A program made the translations under genes and the position numbers. The notes under the pieces are model-generated. The model did no database searches. It saw only the letters and a program-made list of their open reading frames with translations, and was not told the DNA's origin. Of a stretch of DNA of 64,000 nt, positions 52,523-62,500 are shown one piece after another (the first letter of the stretch is position 1; each line of letters begins with the position of its first letter). The DNA comes from Bradyrhizobium sp. dw_78 (GTDB lineage: Bacteria; Pseudomonadota; Alphaproteobacteria; Rhizobiales; Xanthobacteraceae), in NCBI RefSeq assembly GCF_018449525.1, contig NZ_JAAVUS010000006.1:248001-312000 (forward strand). Direction: 5' to 3'.

Positions 52523-53890
52523 TCACGAAACCTGCTTCACCAGCGCCGGCGCGGTTTCCTCGCCCTTGAGCTCTTCCAGGCTGCGATGCCGCGGCTCGAT
52601 GCCGAAGGCCCAGACCGCGACGATTTGTACGACCAATAGTCCGATCATCAGCGCCATCACGCCGGCGACGCCGTGGGCTTCGAACAGCGTCACCACCATG
52701 AACGGCGTGACGATGGTGGCGCCGCGGCCCAGCGTGTTGACGATGCCGGAAGCGCGCAACCTCACCTCGGTCGGGAACAGTTCGGGGATGTAGACGCCGA
52801 ACAGGAGCGCGACCAGCACATAGATCGGCACGGTCAGGGCGAAGCCGACGACGGGCAGCATCACCGGATCGGAGATCATCGGATAGATGATGCCGAGGAT
52901 AACCGCGATCAGCGAAGCGCCGATGATGGTGGGCTTGCGGCCCCAGCGGTCCGCCGTCAACGCGCCGATTCCCGAGCCGATCGGCGCGCCCAGCGCCATC
53001 AGCAGCGAATAGCCGAACGAGGTCGCGATGCTCAGGCCCTGCTTGATGAAGAACACCGGCAGCCAGGTCACGAAGCCATAGAGCAGCGTGTTGATCGTGA
53101 TCAGGCAGACCGAGCCGACGATCATGCGCGACAGCAGCGGCTGTGTGAACAGCGTGCCGACATCGCCGGATACTTTCATGGCCGATGCGGCGGCGGGCGC
53201 CGGCAACGGCCGGCCCTGCGATGCCTCGGCTTCGATCGATTGCATCAGCGCCTCTGCCTCTTCGGTGCGGCCGACTGCCTCGAGCCAGCGCGGCGATTCC
53301 GGCAGTTTCTTGCGCAGATACCACACCACCAGCGCGCCGATGCCGCCCAGTACGAACATCGCGCGCCAGCCGAAGGCCGGAACGATGATGGAAGCGACCA
53401 GCAATGCCGCCGGCAATCCTGTCACCACGCACACTGCCATCAAGCCGAGCCATTTGCCGCGGGTCTGCGCCGGCACGAATTCGGTCAGGGTCGAATAGCC
53501 GACCACGTTTTCGGCGCCGAGGCCAAATCCCATCACGAAGCGGCAGGCGATCAGGAACATCATGTTGGGCGCGAACGCTGCCGCCAGCGACGCCAGCCCG
53601 AACATCAAAAGATTGAACTGATAGGTAAACCGCCGTCCGTAGCGGTCGCCGAGAAAGCCGGTGGCGAACGAGCCCAGCATCATTCCGACGAAGGTGGCCG
53701 ATACAAAGACCGCGTTTTGCTGCAGCGTGGAGAAACCGGTCTTCAACGTCACGCCGAGCACCGTGCCGGCGAGATAGATGTCGAAACCATCGAAGAACAT
53801 TCCAATGCCGATCAAGAGCATGATGCGGCGGTGGAATGGTCCGACCGGGAGCCGATCGAGACGGCCGCCGGCGTTGACTGACGTAACCAT
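52523..53890 (-). CDS. MFS transporter, aromatic acid/sugar porter type
   Basis: A 455-residue carrier with 12 predicted helices. MFS signature segments are GFLGDRYGRRFTYQ after helix 2 and LTADRWGRKPTIIGAS after helix 8, and PESPRWL follows helix 6. DGFDIYLAG at the first helix resembles the AAHS (aromatic acid) group. It would import an organic acid or be a permease of the cluster's substrate. The aldehyde dehydrogenase and its GntR regulator lie upstream on the same strand, consistent with one catabolic unit. Exact substrate unknown. Confidence 0.88.
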   Translation of the reverse strand: MVTSVNAGGRLDRLPVGPFHRRIMLLIGIGMFFDGFDIYLAGTVLGVTLKTGFSTLQQNAVFVSATFVGMMLGSFATGFLGDRYGRRFTYQFNLLMFGLASLAAAFAPNMMFLIACRFVMGFGLGAENVVGYSTLTEFVPAQTRGKWLGLMAVCVVTGLPAALLVASIIVPAFGWRAMFVLGGIGALVVWYLRKKLPESPRWLEAVGRTEEAEALMQSIEAEASQGRPLPAPAAASAMKVSGDVGTLFTQPLLSRMIVGSVCLITINTLLYGFVTWLPVFFIKQGLSIATSFGYSLLMALGAPIGSGIGALTADRWGRKPTIIGASLIAVILGIIYPMISDPVMLPVVGFALTVPIYVLVALLFGVYIPELFPTEVRLRASGIVNTLGRGATIVTPFMVVTLFEAHGVAGVMALMIGLLVVQIVAVWAFGIEPRHRSLEELKGEETAPALVKQVS

Positions 53891-53986
53891 GTGCGTTTCC
53901 CCTTATCGTTGTTTTAGTGAAAGTGGCTGTCGGTCTTCTGGCGGACCTGATTCAGCCGGTCGTTATTCGTTCCAGTTCGACCGGTC

Positions 53987-55516
53987 TCAGTTCAATCGTC
54001 GTTGTGTCGCCGTGTCGCGGTACCAGTCGAACGGCTGATCGTGGGTCGCGACCATCACGCTCTTGGTGTTGAAATGGTCGTCGAAACTCTCGGTGCCGAA
54101 TTCGCGTCCGATGCCGGAATCGTCGACGCCGCCCCAGGGCGAGGCCGGATCGAGGCGGTGATGATCGTTGATCCAGACGATGCCGGCTTTCACCGCGGCC
54201 GCCACCCGATGCGCGCGCGACACGTCGCGGGTCCGGATCGCGGCGGCGAGCCCGAACGGCGAATCATTGGCGAGCCGCAGCGCATCGGCCTCGTCCTTGA
54301 ACGGCGTGACTGACGTGAAGGGGCCGAACACTTCTTCCTGGAAGATGCGCATGTCGGATTTCACGTCCGCAAACACCGTCGGCTCGACGAAGTAACCATT
54401 TTCATGCCCCGGCACCTTTGCCGCCACGCCGCCGGTCACCAGCCGCGCCCCGTCCTCGTGGCCGAACCTCGAATAGGTCAGCACGCGGTCGCGCTGCCGC
54501 GCCGAGATCACCGGCCCGAGCTGGGTTGCGGGATCGAACGGGTCGCCGATGCGGATGCTCTGCGTCTTCGCCTTCAGCCGCTCGACGAACTCGTCATAGA
54601 TCGTGGCCTGCACGATATGGCGCGAGGCGCAGACGCAGGTCTGTCCCGCGCCGATGAAGGCGCCGAACGCGGCATAATTGACGGCGCGTTCGATATCGTA
54701 GTCGTCGAACACCATCACCGGCGTCTTGCCGCCGAGCTCCATGGTCTGATGTGCGAACACTTTAGCCGCCGCGCCTCCGGCGATACGGCCGGCCTCGGTG
54801 CCGCCGGTCAGCACCAGCTTGTTGATGTCGGGATGTTCGGCCAGCATCTTGCCGGCGCTTTGGCCGAGGCCGAGCACGATGTTGAAGACGCCGGGCGGCA
54901 GTCCCGCCTCAGTGAAGATCTGCGCCAGCTTCAGCGTGGTCAGCGGCGTGTATTCCGAGGGCTTGACCACGGTGACGCAGCCGGTCGCCAGCACCGCGGC
55001 CAGTGATTTGCACATGATCATCAGCGGATGATTGAACGGCGTGCAATTGGCGACGATGCCGATCGGGGTGCGCAGGGTGTAGTTCAGATACGAGCCTTCG
55101 ACCGGGATGACCGAGTCGCGGCGCGACAGCGCGAGGCCTGCAAAATAGCGGAAGAAGTCCGGCAGCCGCGACAGCTGCGCCCGTGTCTCGTTGACCGGGC
55201 GGCCGTTGTTGAGCGTCTCCAGCCGGTACAGCGTGTCGAGATTGGCCTCGAACGCGTCCGCCAGCCGGTTGACCAGCCGGGCGCGGGCGCGAATATCCAG
55301 GCCGCCCCACGCCTTGCCTTCGAACGCGGCGCGCGCGCTTTTCATGGCGCGGTCGATATCTTCCGAGGTCGAATTCGGAATCCGCGCGATCACGTCGCCG
55401 GTCGCGGGATTGCGGACATCCAGCATCTCGCCGTTGCCGGCCTCGACCTCGCGGCCGTCGATGAAATTGCCGTGGACCTCGACAGTGGTCGTGGTTGGTT
55501 TGGCGGAAATGTTCAT
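53987..55516 (-). CDS. NAD(P)-dependent aldehyde dehydrogenase
   Basis: A 509-residue oxidoreductase. The cofactor-binding motif is TPFNHPL...KPSEYTPLTTLKL, the glycine motif is LVLTGGTEAGRI, the catalytic glutamate is Glu260 in MELGGKTP, and the catalytic cysteine is Cys294 in GAGQTC. The C-terminal EVFGPFTSVTPF and GIVWINDHHRLDPASPWGG are also typical. The latter part resembles betaine/4-trimethylaminobutyraldehyde and hydroxymuconic-semialdehyde types, but substrate is not certain. Its start overlaps the stop of the GntR gene (ATGA), so the regulator and enzyme are coupled. Confidence 0.92.
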   Translation of the reverse strand: MNISAKPTTTTVEVHGNFIDGREVEAGNGEMLDVRNPATGDVIARIPNSTSEDIDRAMKSARAAFEGKAWGGLDIRARARLVNRLADAFEANLDTLYRLETLNNGRPVNETRAQLSRLPDFFRYFAGLALSRRDSVIPVEGSYLNYTLRTPIGIVANCTPFNHPLMIMCKSLAAVLATGCVTVVKPSEYTPLTTLKLAQIFTEAGLPPGVFNIVLGLGQSAGKMLAEHPDINKLVLTGGTEAGRIAGGAAAKVFAHQTMELGGKTPVMVFDDYDIERAVNYAAFGAFIGAGQTCVCASRHIVQATIYDEFVERLKAKTQSIRIGDPFDPATQLGPVISARQRDRVLTYSRFGHEDGARLVTGGVAAKVPGHENGYFVEPTVFADVKSDMRIFQEEVFGPFTSVTPFKDEADALRLANDSPFGLAAAIRTRDVSRAHRVAAAVKAGIVWINDHHRLDPASPWGGVDDSGIGREFGTESFDDHFNTKSVMVATHDQPFDWYRDTATQRRLN

Positions 55517-56163
55517 GCGTCTCTCCCTTCGACAATCACGGCGTTGCGTTTCAGCGCCGGAAGCACGCGCTTCACGGTTTGGGCGACATGCGCCTTGATG
55601 ATGCGGGTTGCGGTTCGGGCATCGCGGCGCTGCATCGCCTCGATCAGGGCGGCATGTTCGGCCACTAGCTGCGCCGGATCACGGCCCTTCACATTGGCGA
55701 GGCTGACCCGGACCAGGCGATCGGCCTGTCCGATCAGGTCGCACAGCGAAACCGCCATGCGGCGGTTGCCCGAGGCGTGCGCCAGCGCAAAGTGGAAGGC
55801 GCGGTTGTAGGCGATGAAGGCCTCGTGATCGCCCGAGAACAAACGGAATTCATCCAGCGCCTTCAGGACGTCGTCGCCTGCGTTCTCGACCGCCGCCGCG
55901 ACGCATGCGGGCTCCAGCACGAGGCGGAATTGCAGGAGATCGCGGGCGTCCGACAGCGAAATCGGATTGACCCGGTAGCCCTGGCGCGGCTGCACCGTGA
56001 CCAGATGCTCGCGTTCCAGCCGCAACAACGCCTCGCGCACCGGCTGGCGGCTCACGGCATAGCGCTGGGCGAGATCCTGTTCGCGCATATCATCACCGGG
56101 TGCCAAGCGGCATGTCAGAATATCAGAGCGCAGGTTTTCGTAGACATTATCGCGCAATAGCAT
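55513..56163 (-). CDS. GntR-family regulator (FCD subgroup)
   Basis: A 216-residue regulator. The winged helix-turn-helix (about 1-70) has LAPGDDMREQDLAQRYAVSRQPVREALLRLEREHLVTVQPRQGY. The FCD effector domain (about 78-200) has the expected metal/ligand histidines (NRAFHFALAHASGN and AEHAALIEAM). FCD regulators sense organic acids and usually repress. It overlaps the aldehyde dehydrogenase by 4 bases and is divergent from the alpha/beta-hydrolase-fold gene. A palindromic candidate operator lies just upstream. Confidence 0.93.
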   Translation of the reverse strand: MLLRDNVYENLRSDILTCRLAPGDDMREQDLAQRYAVSRQPVREALLRLEREHLVTVQPRQGYRVNPISLSDARDLLQFRLVLEPACVAAAVENAGDDVLKALDEFRLFSGDHEAFIAYNRAFHFALAHASGNRRMAVSLCDLIGQADRLVRVSLANVKGRDPAQLVAEHAALIEAMQRRDARTATRIIKAHVAQTVKRVLPALKRNAVIVEGRDA

Positions 56164-56175
56164 CGATTTCTTCCC

Positions 56176-56192
56176 GAATATTGACCATATTC
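56176..56192. promoter_or_regulatory. candidate GntR operator, inverted repeat GAATAT-N5-ATATTC
   Basis: GAATAT (56176-56181) and ATATTC (56187-56192) with a 5-base centre, 13 bp upstream of the regulator start. A second, shorter repeat CGTGA-N4-TCACG follows at 56200-56213. Either could be the regulator's own binding site in the divergent promoter. Not otherwise supported. Confidence 0.4.
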
Positions 56193-56335
56193 TTGCAGTC
56201 GTGAAATATCACGTCAAGTAGCAAAGGCTTGAATTGCTCTGGTTTTGATCTATCAAGAAGGCCGACGAAGCGCCCCTTGAAGCTTCCTTTGGGGCCGCCG
56301 GGGGGCGCCCGGGACGAACGCGAAAGAGGAACGCG

Positions 56336-57127
56336 ATGGATCGACTTTTCGCCGGCGATACGGTCAATGCGGCGCAATTGGGCGATGGCCCGCCGCTGTT
56401 CCTGTTTCACTCGCTGCTGTCGGATCGTGCGAGTTTCGACGCCATCGTTCCGCGATTGTCGCAGTCGTTTCGGGTATTCGTCCCGGAATTACCTGGCTTC
56501 GGCCGGTCGAGCGCGGTTGCCGGCGATCTCGGCGCGGTCGCTGACCGGATGGCCGAGTTCGTAAAGGAGGCTGCCGGAGGGAAAGAGACTACCGTGCTCG
56601 GCAACGGCTATGGCGGGTTCGTCGCGCTGCAAATGGCCATTCGCCATCCGGCTATCGCCGACAGGCTTGTCCTTGCCGATTGCGGCGCGGCGTTCTCGGA
56701 GCCGGGCCGCGACGCCTTTCGCAACATGGCGGCGGCATCGAAAGCCAAGGGGCTCCCCGCAATTACCGATGTCGCCATGCGAAGGTTGTTCGCGCCGGAA
56801 TTCCAGGCGCAGCATCCCGAGCTGATGCGCGATCGCCGCGAGGCGTTTCTGAACACCGATCCGGAAGTATTCCGCGCCGCCTGCCACGCATTGGCCGGTC
56901 TCGATCTGCGGCCCGAACTTGCAAAGGTGAAGGTACCGGTTCTGGTGTTGGTCGGCGAATATGACGAGGCGACTCCGCCGCCGATGTCTGACGAACTGAC
57001 TGCCGGTCTGCCGCGGGCGCGTCTGATGATCGTTCCGGGTTGCGCGCACGTTCCGCAACTGCAATCGCCTGAACTTTTCTTGGAAACGATCGGCGACTTC
57101 CTGAAGGCATCGGTTGTTGCGGTCTGA
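56336..57127 (+). CDS. alpha/beta-hydrolase-fold protein lacking the serine nucleophile
   Basis: A 263-residue protein with the whole fold: LFHSLLSDRASFDAIV (oxyanion loop), VPELPGFGRS, the strand-elbow TTVLGNGYGGFVALQMAI, acid VGEYDEATPPP, and base GCAHVPQLQSP. The elbow, normally G-x-S-x-G, reads GNGYGG: the codon at the nucleophile position is GGC (Gly), one base from AGC (Ser). The aspartate and histidine remain. It is therefore an inactive relative, an altered-function protein or a sequencing error. The gene is divergent from the GntR-ALDH unit. A GAGGAACGCG ribosome site precedes it. Confidence 0.9.
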   Translation: MDRLFAGDTVNAAQLGDGPPLFLFHSLLSDRASFDAIVPRLSQSFRVFVPELPGFGRSSAVAGDLGAVADRMAEFVKEAAGGKETTVLGNGYGGFVALQMAIRHPAIADRLVLADCGAAFSEPGRDAFRNMAAASKAKGLPAITDVAMRRLFAPEFQAQHPELMRDRREAFLNTDPEVFRAACHALAGLDLRPELAKVKVPVLVLVGEYDEATPPPMSDELTAGLPRARLMIVPGCAHVPQLQSPELFLETIGDFLKASVVAV

Positions 57128-57202
57128 TAGCGTTCAGGAAATCGGCGCGACGATCGATCACGGCGTCGTTAATCCGGCCGCACTATCAATCCGGGCCGTT
57201 CT

Positions 57203-57655
57203 GTGGGATTTTGCGGCGTGACCCGCCAAATCACCATACGCCGGCTGCTCGTGATCTTGATGATTGCAGGGCTGGTGCTGGCTCCGCTGTCCCGGCCCAG
57301 GATAGCCGGCGCGATGTCGGATACCAATACCCCGATGGCGGATGCGTCGATGTCAGCGATGGCGGACGAGGCGATGGCTGGCGATATGTCCGGGGCGAAT
57401 ATGTCGGCGCCGGCCATGACCGGCGAGATGGCAAGCGACATGCCGTGCTGTCCGTCGAAGGCGCCAATGCCGATCGGTTGCGATAAATGTGTGTTCATGG
57501 CGGCCTGCTCGGCGCAATGCTTCTCCGGCATGACGGTGGCTTTGTTCCAGCCGCCTTTCGCGGTCTCTGCCCGGCTTGCGCGTCCGCGCGATGATTCCTG
57601 GCGCAACGGCCTGGGCCGTCCGCCGCCCGAATACCCTCCTCGAACTCTGGTCTGA
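57203..57655 (+). CDS. Met/Cys-rich small exported protein heading the metal-efflux operon
   Basis: A 150-residue protein I do not recognise. GTG 57203 or GTG 57218 could start it. A hydrophobic segment (about 13-37) suggests a signal peptide or anchor. Residues 38-80 are rich in methionine (about ten Met, with MADAS/MSGANM-type units) and residues 82-106 hold six cysteines (PCCPSK, GCDKC, ACSAQC). Such residues bind soft metals such as copper or silver. It precedes a YtkA-like gene and a heavy-metal RND pump, so a periplasmic metal chaperone or sensor role is reasonable. Confidence 0.75.
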   Translation: MGFCGVTRQITIRRLLVILMIAGLVLAPLSRPRIAGAMSDTNTPMADASMSAMADEAMAGDMSGANMSAPAMTGEMASDMPCCPSKAPMPIGCDKCVFMAACSAQCFSGMTVALFQPPFAVSARLARPRDDSWRNGLGRPPPEYPPRTLV

Positions 57656-57755
57656 TCGGCGTTCCGGCGCCGGTTGCTGCCGCGTGGCCTCAAAGCCGCG
57701 CGGGTAGACGCATGCCGCGTGTTGCGGCGACCCCAGACATCAGAGGATTTTAACA

Positions 57756-58163
57756 ATGAAGACGTCTCGTTATGCGCGTGCCTTTCAGGCCGCGTTGATC
57801 GGCATTGCCGTGGCCGGACCGGTCACCATCGCGCGGGCCGATATCAAGGACTACAAGTTCGAACTGGTCGATCAGACCGTCCAGGCCGGGCCGGACAAGG
57901 TCATCACCGTAAGATTGATGAACACCAGGACCGGCAAGCCGGTCCCGGACGCCATTATCGTCGCGACCCGTCTCGACATGGCGCCTGAAGGCATGCAGGA
58001 GATGGCCACCAGGATCGCGCCGGTGCCGGGCGGAGAGGCCGGTACCTACAGGTTCAAGGCCACGTTCGGGATGGCGGGGCGTTGGCAACTCTCGCTGGGC
58101 GCGAAGGTCCAGGGCGAGACCGGCACGGTCGAAAACAAGCTCGTTATCACGGCGCAGAAATGA
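57756..58163 (+). CDS. YtkA/FixH-like periplasmic protein
   Basis: A 135-residue exported protein. Signal peptide about 1-28 (ending ARA), then an immunoglobulin-like YtkA domain: DYKFELVDQTVQAGPDKVITVRLMNTRTGKPVPDAIIVATRLDMAPEGM and PGGEAGTYRFKATFGMAGRWQLSL. The Met pair in DMAPEGMQEM may bind copper. FixH/YtkA proteins are linked to copper delivery and oxidases in other bacteria. It follows the Met/Cys-rich gene, and its stop overlaps the start of the RND adaptor (ATGA), which ties it to the efflux operon. Confidence 0.85.
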   Translation: MKTSRYARAFQAALIGIAVAGPVTIARADIKDYKFELVDQTVQAGPDKVITVRLMNTRTGKPVPDAIIVATRLDMAPEGMQEMATRIAPVPGGEAGTYRFKATFGMAGRWQLSLGAKVQGETGTVENKLVITAQK

Positions 58164-59587
58164 ACCGCGCCATCCTTGCAAGCGCCGCCGTCGCCGCGTT
58201 GATCGCGGCGGCGGGAGGCGGTTTTGCCATCGGTCGCGCCCCGCGGCCGATGGCAGATCTCATCGGGGCGGGCGTCATTGGGTTGGTCACTTCCGCGGCG
58301 GCGGAAGATGGTCCTGCGCCGGTCTATTACCAGGATCCGGACGGCAAGCCGCTTTATTCAGCGACACCGAAGAAGACGCCGGATGGCCGCGACTATCGCG
58401 CCGTAGGCACTGAGGTCGACGCAATGGCGCCGGAGACGATGCCGTCCGCAGCCCCAGCCGGCGGCACCACGGCGGCGCGCCGGATCAAATACTACCGCAA
58501 TCCGATGGGCTTGCCGGATACGTCGCCGGTGCCGAAGAAAGATTCGATGGGGATGGACTACATCCCGGTATTCGAAGGCGACGATCCAGACGACGGCTCG
58601 GTCAGGCTGTCGCCCGGCAAGATCCAGCGCACCGGCGTCCAATCCGAACCCGCGGCGCGGCGGGTGATCCGGACCACAATCCGCGCGCCCGGTACGATTC
58701 AGCTCGACGAGCGGCGTGTTTCGGTGATTTCGATGCGTTCGGAAAGCTGGGTGCAGAAGGTCGCCGACGTCACCACGGGCGCGCGGGTCACGAAGGGCCA
58801 GCCGCTGATGGAAATCTACAGCCCGGCAATATCGTCGGCTGCCGCGGAATACATCTCGACGATCGTTTCCAAAACAACCGCCGGCGAGGCGTTGTATGGA
58901 CGCGGCTCGCGCCAGCGGGTGATGAATCTCGACGTCCCCGAGCCCGTGATCGCGGCAATGGAAAAGAGCCACGAGGTTCCGATCGCGATTCAATGGTCTG
59001 CGCCGCGCGACGGTATCGTGCTGGAACGCAACGCCATCGAGGGTATGCGGGCGCAGCCCGGCGATGTGCTGTTTCGCGTCGCCGACATTTCCGTCCTCTG
59101 GGCGATGGTCGATGTCGCCGAGCGCGATCTCGGCGCCGTCGCCGTCGGCCAGCCGGTCGTGGTGAAGGCACGCAGTTTTCCGGGGCGCGAGTTCTTAGGG
59201 AAAATCACCGTGGTGTATCCGCAGCTCAACCGCGACACCCGCACCGCCCGCGTCCGGATCGAGCTTGCGAATACCGATCTCGCCTTGCTGCCGGACATGT
59301 ATGTCGATGCCGTGATCGACACCGGCGATCCGGAGCCGGTGCTGGCCGTTCCCGCCAGCGCCGTGCTTGATACCGGCAGCAACCAGGCCGTATTTGTCGA
59401 CAAGGGCGAGGGCCGGTTCGAGCCGCGCGACGTCAAGCTGGGCCATCGCGGCAACGGCTATGTCGAAGTTCGGGAGGGTGTTGCCGAGGGCGAGCCGGTG
59501 GTGGTTTCCGCCAACTTCCTGATCGATGCCGAAAGCAATCTGAACGCGGCGCTCAAGGGATTTTCGGATGCGGGAGGCCAGCCATGA
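58160..59587 (+). CDS. cusB: heavy-metal RND efflux adaptor (CusB-like membrane fusion protein)
   Basis: A 475-residue periplasmic adaptor. N-terminal signal/anchor (about 1-25), then two heavy-metal-binding-like segments, YYQDPDGKPLYSATPKKTPDGRDYRAV and YYRNPMGLPDTSPVPKKDSMGMDYIPV (about 57-83 and 114-140), where most relatives have one. The hairpin, lipoyl and beta-barrel domains follow: KIQRTGVQSEPAARR, GTIQLDERRVSVISMRSESWVQK and PRDGIVLERNAIEGM. It overlaps the YtkA gene and the RND pump gene by 4 bases each. It would link the pump to an outer-membrane channel not encoded here. Confidence 0.9.
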   Translation: MNRAILASAAVAALIAAAGGGFAIGRAPRPMADLIGAGVIGLVTSAAAEDGPAPVYYQDPDGKPLYSATPKKTPDGRDYRAVGTEVDAMAPETMPSAAPAGGTTAARRIKYYRNPMGLPDTSPVPKKDSMGMDYIPVFEGDDPDDGSVRLSPGKIQRTGVQSEPAARRVIRTTIRAPGTIQLDERRVSVISMRSESWVQKVADVTTGARVTKGQPLMEIYSPAISSAAAEYISTIVSKTTAGEALYGRGSRQRVMNLDVPEPVIAAMEKSHEVPIAIQWSAPRDGIVLERNAIEGMRAQPGDVLFRVADISVLWAMVDVAERDLGAVAVGQPVVVKARSFPGREFLGKITVVYPQLNRDTRTARVRIELANTDLALLPDMYVDAVIDTGDPEPVLAVPASAVLDTGSNQAVFVDKGEGRFEPRDVKLGHRGNGYVEVREGVAEGEPVVVSANFLIDAESNLNAALKGFSDAGGQP

Positions 59588-62500
59588 TCGCCCGCCTCAT
59601 CGCCTGGTCGGCGCGCAACCTGTTGCTGGTGCTGTTCGGCGCCGGCTTCGCCGCGGCGGCCGGCATCTATGCGCTGGTGCATCTGCCGCTCGACGCCATT
59701 CCGGATCTCTCCGACACCCAGGTGATCGTCTATACCGAGTATCCGGGCCAGGCCCCGCAGGTGATCGAGGACCAGGTCACCTATCCCTTGACGACCGCGA
59801 TGCTGACGGTGCCGCGATCGAAAGTGGTGCGCGGGTTTTCATTCTTCGGCGTTTCCTTTGTCTACGTCATCTTCGAGGACGGCACCGACATCTATTGGGC
59901 GCGTTCGCGCGTGCTGGAATTTCTCAATGGCGCGACGTCGCGGCTGCCTGCGGGCGTGACGCCCACGATCGGCCCGGACGCGACCGGCGTCGGCTGGGTC
60001 TATCAATACGCGGTGATGTCGAAGCAGTTGAATCTCGCCGATACGCGCACCATCCAGGACTGGAATCTCAAATTCGCGCTCGCCAGGGCCGAAGGGGTGG
60101 CGGAGGTGGCGAGCGTTGGCGGCTTCGTCAAGCAGTACAATGTGATTCTCGATCCGCAGCGCATGCGCGATCTCGGCATCACCCTGCAGAAGATGCGCGA
60201 TGCGATCCGCGCCAGCAATACCGATGTCGGCGGCCGCACGGTCGAACTCTCGGAGTTCGAATATGTCATCCGCGGCAAGGGCTACTTGAAGGACATCAAC
60301 GACCTCGGCAACATCGTGCTGAAGGCCAACAACGGCACGCCGGTGCTGTTGCGCGACGTCGCCCGTGTCGAGCTCGGCCCCGACGAACGGCGCGGTATCA
60401 CCGAGCTCAACGGCGAGGGCGAAGTCGCCAGCGGCATCGTGCTGCAACGCTTCGGCGTCAACGCGCTCGATGTCATCGAAAACGTCAAGAAGCGCTTCAA
60501 GGAGATCGCCAGCAGCCTGCCGAAGTCGGTCGAGATCGTGCCGGTCTATGACCGCTCGAACCTGATCAACGCCGCGATCGGCACGCTCAAGCACACACTG
60601 TTCGAGGAGAGCATCGTGGTTGCGCTGGTCTGCATCGTGTTCCTGCTGCACTTCCGCAGCGCGCTGGTCGCGATCTTCATGCTGCCGGTCGGCGTGCTGA
60701 TGGCGTTCGGCGCGATGAAGCTGCTCGGGCTCGGCTCCAACATCATGAGCCTCGGCGGGATTGCGATCGCGATCGGCGCGATGGTCGATGCGGCGATCGT
60801 GATGATCGAGAACGCCCACAAGCATCTTGAACGGGCGGAGCCGGGGAGGCCGCGCGTCGACATCCTCGTCGACGCCGCTTCCGAAGTGGGGCCGGCGCTG
60901 TTCTTCAGCCTGCTGGTCATCACCGTATCCTTCATGCCGATCTTCACGCTGGAATCGCAGGAGGGGCGGTTGTTCAGTCCGCTGGCCTTCACCAAGACCT
61001 TTTCGATGGCGGCCGCCGCTCTGTTGTCGGTGACGCTGGTGCCGGCGCTGATGGTGATCTTTGTCCGTGGCCGGATCGTTTCGGAACACAGCAATCCCAT
61101 CAACCGCGCCCTGATCTGGATCTACCGGCCCGTCATCAAGGCGGTGATGCGCGCCAAGACGCTGGTGATCACGCTGTCGCTCGCCGTGCTCGCGGTGACC
61201 ATCTGGCCCGCGCGCCAGCTCGGCAGCGAGTTCATGCCGAACTTGAACGAGGGCACGCTGCTCTTCATGCCGACGACCTTGCCCGGCATCTCCGTCACCA
61301 GGGCCGGCGAGCTGTTGCAAATGCAGGACAGGATCATCCACTCGTTTCCGGAGGTGGCCTCGGTATACGGCAAGGCCGGCCGCGCCGAGACCGCGACCGA
61401 TCCGGCGCCGTCGGAGATGTTCGAGACCATCGTCAACCTCAAACCGAAAGAGCAATGGCGTCCCGGCGTCACGGTCGACGGCCTGATCGCGGAAATGGAC
61501 AAGGCGCTCCAGTTTCCCGGTGTGTCGAATGCCTGGACCATGCCGATCAGGGCGCGGATCGACATGCTGTCGACCGGCATCCGGACGCCGGTCGGGGTGA
61601 AGGTGATCGGCACCGATCTGGTCGAGATGGACAAGCTCGCCAAGCAGATCGAGCAGGTTCTGAAGGCGGTGCCGGGGACGTCCTCGGCCTATGCCGAACG
61701 CGGCATCGGCGGTTACTATCTCGACATTACGCCGGATCGCGAAGCGCTGGCGCGTTACGGCATCGCGGTCCAGGACGTGCAGGACGTGATCGGGACCGCG
61801 CTCGGCGGCCAGACGGTGACCACGACGGTCGAAGGCCGGCAGCGTTTCAGCGTCAACATGCGCTATCCCCGTGACTTGCGGGACAATGCCCAGGCCATCG
61901 CCGATGACGTGCTGGTGCCGATGCCGGCCGGCGGCGCGGTGCCGCTCGGCGAAGTGGCCACCGTCGCGCCGGCGCGCGGCCCGACCTCGATCCGGACCGA
62001 GAACGGACAATTGGCGACCTATATCTATGTCGACATCCGCGACCGCGATCTCGGCGGCTATGTCGCCGACGCGCAGCGCGCCGTGCAGGCCAGCATCCAG
62101 TTCCCGCCGGGCTATTATGTCATCTGGAGCGGCCAGTACGAATATCTCGAACGTGCGACGGCGCGGCTGAAGATCGTCGTGCCGGTCACGCTGCTGATCA
62201 TCTTCCTGCTGCTGTATCTGAACTTCCGCTCGATCACCGAGACCCTGATCGTCATGCTGTCGCTGCCGTTCGCGCTCGTCGGCGGGCTCTGGCTGATGTG
62301 GGCGCTCGGCTTCAACCTGTCGGTTGCGGTCGCCGTCGGTTTCATCGCCCTTGCCGGGGTCGCCGCCGAGACCGGCGTGGTGATGCTGATTTACCTCAAT
62401 CAGGCGCTGGCGGAGATCAAGGCGCTGCGCGACATCGAGGGGCGGGCGCTGACGCGAAACGATCTTTACGATGCCGTGATGGAAGGCGCGGTCGAACGCG

